Assembly: GCA_947568835.1 (NCBI GenBank)
Contig: OX387604.1
Location: 27,080,851 to 27,144,850, forward strand
From: Protonemura montana
Taxonomy: Eukaryota; Arthropoda; Insecta; Plecoptera; Nemouridae
Direction: 5' to 3'
Length of the DNA: 64,000 nt
The position numbers were made by a program, and so were the translations under genes. Of this stretch, positions 61,301 through 64,000 are shown in pieces. Positions within the stretch are counted from its first letter, which is position 1. Every line of letters begins with the position of its first letter. Below the pieces are notes generated by a model. The model saw nothing but the letters and a program-made list of their open reading frames with translations. It did no database searches and was not told the origin of the DNA.

Positions 61301-62165
61301 TGTGACCAGGCAGTGCTAGGACAGCTGGATGAGTCTGTGACCAGGCAGTGCTAGGACAGCTGGATGAGTCTGTGACCAGGCAATGCTAGGTCAGCTGGAT
61401 GAGTCTGTGACCAGGCAATGCTAGGACAGCTGGATGAGTCTGTGACCAGGCAATGCTAGGTCAGCTGGATGAGTCTGTGACCAGGCAATGCTAGGACAGC
61501 TGGATGAGTCTGTGACCAGGCAATGCTAGGTCAGCTGGATGAGTCTGTGACCAGGCAATGCTAGGACAGCTGGATGAGTCTGTGACCAGGCAATGCTAGG
61601 ACAGCTGGATGAGTCTGTGACCAGGCAATGCTAGGTCAGCTGGATGAGTCTGTGACCAGGCAATGCTAGGACAGCTGGATGAGTCTGTGACCAGGCAATG
61701 CTAGGACAGCTGGATGAGTCTGTGACCAGGCAATGCTAGGACAGCTGGATGAGTCTGTGACCAGGCAATGCTAGGACAGCTGGATGAGTCTGTGACCAGG
61801 CAATGCTAGGACAGCTGGATGAGTCTGTGACCAGGCAATTCTAGATCAGCTGGATGAGTCTGTGACCAGGCAATGCTAGGACAGCTGGATGAGTCTGTGA
61901 CCAGGCAATGCTAGGACAGCTGGATGAGTCTGTGACCAGGCAATGCTAGGACAGCTGGATGAGTCTGTGACAAGGCAATTCTAGGACAGCTGGATGAGTC
62001 TGTGACCAGGCAATGCTAGGACAGCTGGATGAGTCTGTGACCAGGCAATGCTAGGACAGCTGGATGAGTCTGTGACCAGGCAATTCTAGGACAGCTGGAT
62101 GAGTCTGTGACCAGGCAATGCTAGGACAGCTGGATGAGTCTGTGACCAGGCAATGGTAGATCAGC
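58340..62165. repeat. 35-bp minisatellite, about 109 copies, largest array in the window
   Basis: The unit is AGCTGGATGAGTCTGTGACC then AGGCAATGCTAGGAC (or GGTC). Every unit has an E-box CAGCTG at the unit junction. Marker variants recur at multiples of 35: CTACATCAG at 59006 and 59916 (26 units), AGGAAATG at 59243 and 60083 (24 units), CAATTCTAGATC at 61171 and 61836 (19 units). The array stops about 25 bp upstream of a TATA box. Confidence 0.97.
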
Positions 62166-62188
62166 TGATTGTGACGGTTTAAGTGGTC

Positions 62189-62227
62189 ATATAAAGAAGA
62201 CTAGTTTAGTTGAAAATTTCATCAGTT
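62189..62227 (+). promoter_or_regulatory. Core promoter: TATAAAG plus TCAGTT initiator
   Basis: TATAAAG at 62190-62196 lies 34 bp before the A of TCAGTT (62222-62227), an arthropod-type initiator. The predicted 5' UTR, about 62224-62391, leads to the signal-peptide exon and includes a 9-bp array. Confidence 0.6.
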
Positions 62228-62283
62228 AGTCTTCGGTCGTTGGAAGGGATACACGTTCGTTTCGTCCGTTAAGTTTGTTAAGT

Positions 62284-62332
62284 TCGTTACATCTGTTACA
62301 TCTGTTACATCTGTTACATCTGTTACATCTGT
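62284..62332. repeat. 9-bp array (GTTACATCT)n in the predicted 5' UTR
   Basis: About five units, preceded by GTTAAGTTCGTTAC-type precursors. Confidence 0.93.
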
Positions 62333-62391
62333 TTCTCCACGAAGTGTAATAACTGTGTTTCATTTCTGTGTTTTGCTTCAATTCATGCGAC

Positions 62392-62452
62392 ATGAAGATA
62401 TATTTAATATTCGCGGTTGTTTCTGTGTGGATTTTAGTGGCTGCGGCAAGTG
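62392..62452 (+). CDS. First coding exon of a secreted protein (signal peptide); downstream exons not identified
   Basis: The ATG at 62392 starts MKIYLIFAVVSVWILVAAAS, an ideal signal peptide: one Lys, a hydrophobic core, and an Ala-Ala-Ala-Ser cleavage region. A donor GTATGTTG follows after 62452 in phase 1. Upstream are a TATA box and initiator at the right distance. The intron fills with a 13-bp array from about 62510. The mature protein is unknown; the next exon may lie beyond the window. I cannot name a family from the signal peptide. Confidence 0.6.
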
Positions 62453-62509
62453 GTATGTTGTTTTGCATTTTTGGGTTTTTGAGTTTTTTATTGAAAATGA
62501 TTGGGCTAA

Positions 62510-63215
62510 ACACATGGGCTGATGACATGGGCTGATGACATGGGCTGATGACATGGGCTGATGACATGGGCTGATGACATGGGCTAAACACATGGGCTGA
62601 TGACATGGGCTAAACACATGGGCTGATGACATGGGCTGATGACATGGGCTGATGACATGGGCTGATGACATGGGCTGATGACATGGGCTGATGACATGGG
62701 CTGATGACATGGGCTGATGACATGGGCTAATTACATGGGCTGAACACATGGGCTAAACACATGGGCTAAACATATGGGCTAAACACATGGGCTAAACATA
62801 TGGGCTAAACACATGGGCTAAACACATGGGCTAAACATATGGGCTAAACACATGGGCTAAACACATGGGCTAAACATATGGGCTAAACACATGGGCTAAA
62901 CATATGGGCTAAACATATGGGCTAAACACATGGGCTAAACATATGGGCTAAACACATGGGCTAAACACATGGGCTAAACATATGGGCTAAACACATGGGC
63001 TAAACACATGGGCTAAACATATGGGCTAAACACATGGGCTAAACATATGGGCTAAACACATGGGCTGAACATATGGGCTGAACATATGGGCTGAACACAT
63101 GGGCTGAACATATGGGCTGAACATATGGGCTGAACACATGGGCTAAACACATGGGCTGAACATATGGGCTGAACATATGGGCTGAACACATGGGCTAAAC
63201 ACATGGGCTAAACAT
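62510..63215. repeat. 13-bp array (ATGGGCTGATGAC / ATGGGCTAAACAC / ATGGGCTAAACAT)n, about 54 copies
   Basis: It begins about 57 bp inside the donor of the signal-peptide exon. The left third is GATGAC type, the middle is TAAACA type, and the right has TGAACA units, so subtypes spread by local block copying. Confidence 0.97.
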
Positions 63216-63689
63216 TTCAATATCAGGGGTGCAGATATTCTTGTAATTTCAAAGAAATGTTTAAGATTGTTACACCATATTCTCTAAGAAAACAAAGTGT
63301 GTCCTTCAGAAGATTGTACGGTATGTTTATATGTTCGGGGAGGAGAAGGGGAAGTTGTGCACGGGATCGTACTCACACCACTCTCTCGCTCTGTGCACTT
63401 GACTATAATTTATTAAAGGAAACCAAGTATGAGTTTTCAAAAGTAAATAAATTCACAAGCACCACATGGCGCATTAGCAGTTTGATTTTGATTTGTTTCG
63501 GAAATAGCTTGAGTATTCCTGAAAGTATTAGCAGCCATTCGAGTAAAAATGCAGTGAAATGCGGTGACAGCAGATTATTAAACTGTTGGCTGTTAGCAAG
63601 TATCGCTTCACCGGATGAACCAATCTATATGATCGTTCACAGCTCTTAGCTGATTCCAAGTTGGTCATAATAAACACAATTAACAACCT
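63216..63689. other. Unique stretch with an unassigned 130-codon ORF
   Basis: The plus ORF at 63257-63649 starts MFKIVTPYSLRKQSVSFRRL, is non-repetitive, and resembles nothing I know. There is no clear promoter, and no acceptor in phase 1 to join it to the exon at 62452. I do not call it coding. Confidence 0.3.
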
Positions 63690-63850
63690 CCCAACCTGCC
63701 AACCTGCCAACCTGCCAACCTGCTAACCTGCCAACCTGCCAACCTGCTAATCTCCCAACCTTCCCACCTGCCAATCTGCCAACCTCCCAACCTGCCAACC
63801 TCCCAACCTGCCAACCTCAAAACCTCACAACCTCCCAACCTCACAACGTC
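63690..63850. repeat. 8-bp array (CCAACCTG)n, about 20 copies
   Basis: CTAACCTG, CCAACCTC and CACAACCTC variants, degenerate at the right. Confidence 0.93.
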
Positions 63851-64000
63851 AATGAAAGTGAAACTATTTCACTATTACCGGATCCAGGTTGCGTTGGGAG
63901 GAGTTTGTTTCGCTGTAAAATACATTTCAATTTGAATATTTTCGAACTTTTATGACGCTTCGATGTGTAACGGTTATTTCGTCATCCGATAGACAATAAA

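Noticed and set aside
63257-63649. 130-codon plus ORF as the next exon of the secreted-protein gene
   Set aside because: The nearest acceptor (TTTCAATATCAG) gives an early stop in the required phase, and the peptide is unfamiliar.
5330-63975. Recurring TAACGG/CCGTTA motif in unique DNA (for example 5340, 20541, 20579, 29998, 33627, 55918, 63968)
   Set aside because: A short motif at only modestly more than chance frequency by rough estimate, with no consistent position relative to genes.

Overview
The window is nuclear DNA of an invertebrate animal, most likely an arthropod. Three things point that way. Two multi-exon genes have closest remembered relatives in arthropods: a debris-buster-like CD36 scavenger receptor and an astacin protease with the HQQSATDRD variant seen in arthropod astacins. 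A CCTAA/TTAGG tract of the arthropod telomere type lies at 17.2-17.4 kb. An arthropod-style TATA plus TCAGTT initiator lies at 62.2 kb. The SINE tails (CGTTAAACACCACAAATA) recall crustacean sequence, but that is memory and not proof.

Layout. The CD36-family gene is on the minus strand. Its 3' part runs off the left edge, and its exons lie at 72-275, 1138-1276, 3146-3306 and 4837-4928. A phase-compatible first coding exon is proposed at 35106-35139, which implies a first intron of about 30 kb. That intron holds minisatellites, 5S-rRNA-derived SINEs, an interstitial telomeric tract and a 2.5 kb composite palindrome. From 35 to 50 kb there are mostly arrays, a tRNA-like element, a SINE, a LINE remnant and a weak two-exon gene candidate (45.0-46.2 kb, plus strand). 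A complete five-exon astacin gene (248 aa) lies at 50289-53582 on the minus strand, with a DNA-transposon-like insertion in intron 1. A LINE 3' fragment follows at 55.2-55.9 kb. After a 3.8 kb array of 35-bp units comes a core promoter and a signal-peptide exon (62392-62452, plus strand) of a secreted protein whose remainder is not identified.

The dominant feature is tandem repetition. By my tally of intervals about half of the window is minisatellite: more than 50 separate arrays with units from 6 to 114 bp, nearly all different from one another. Long open frames in these arrays are artefacts of stop-free units. Several arrays in the two real genes have units that contain or abut exon ends and splice sites: the CD36 exon 3 acceptor, the astacin exon 3 donor, the astacin exon 3 acceptor and the astacin stop codon. 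This suggests that array growth starts at, or captures, exon borders. SINE heads are amplified in the same way (1, 3, 3, 7 and 11 copies of a 91-bp 5S-like unit). This junction-seeded amplification is the most unusual thing I see.

All calls come from reading the sequence. Exon borders are inferred from GT/AG signals, phase and family resemblance, with no transcript or database check.
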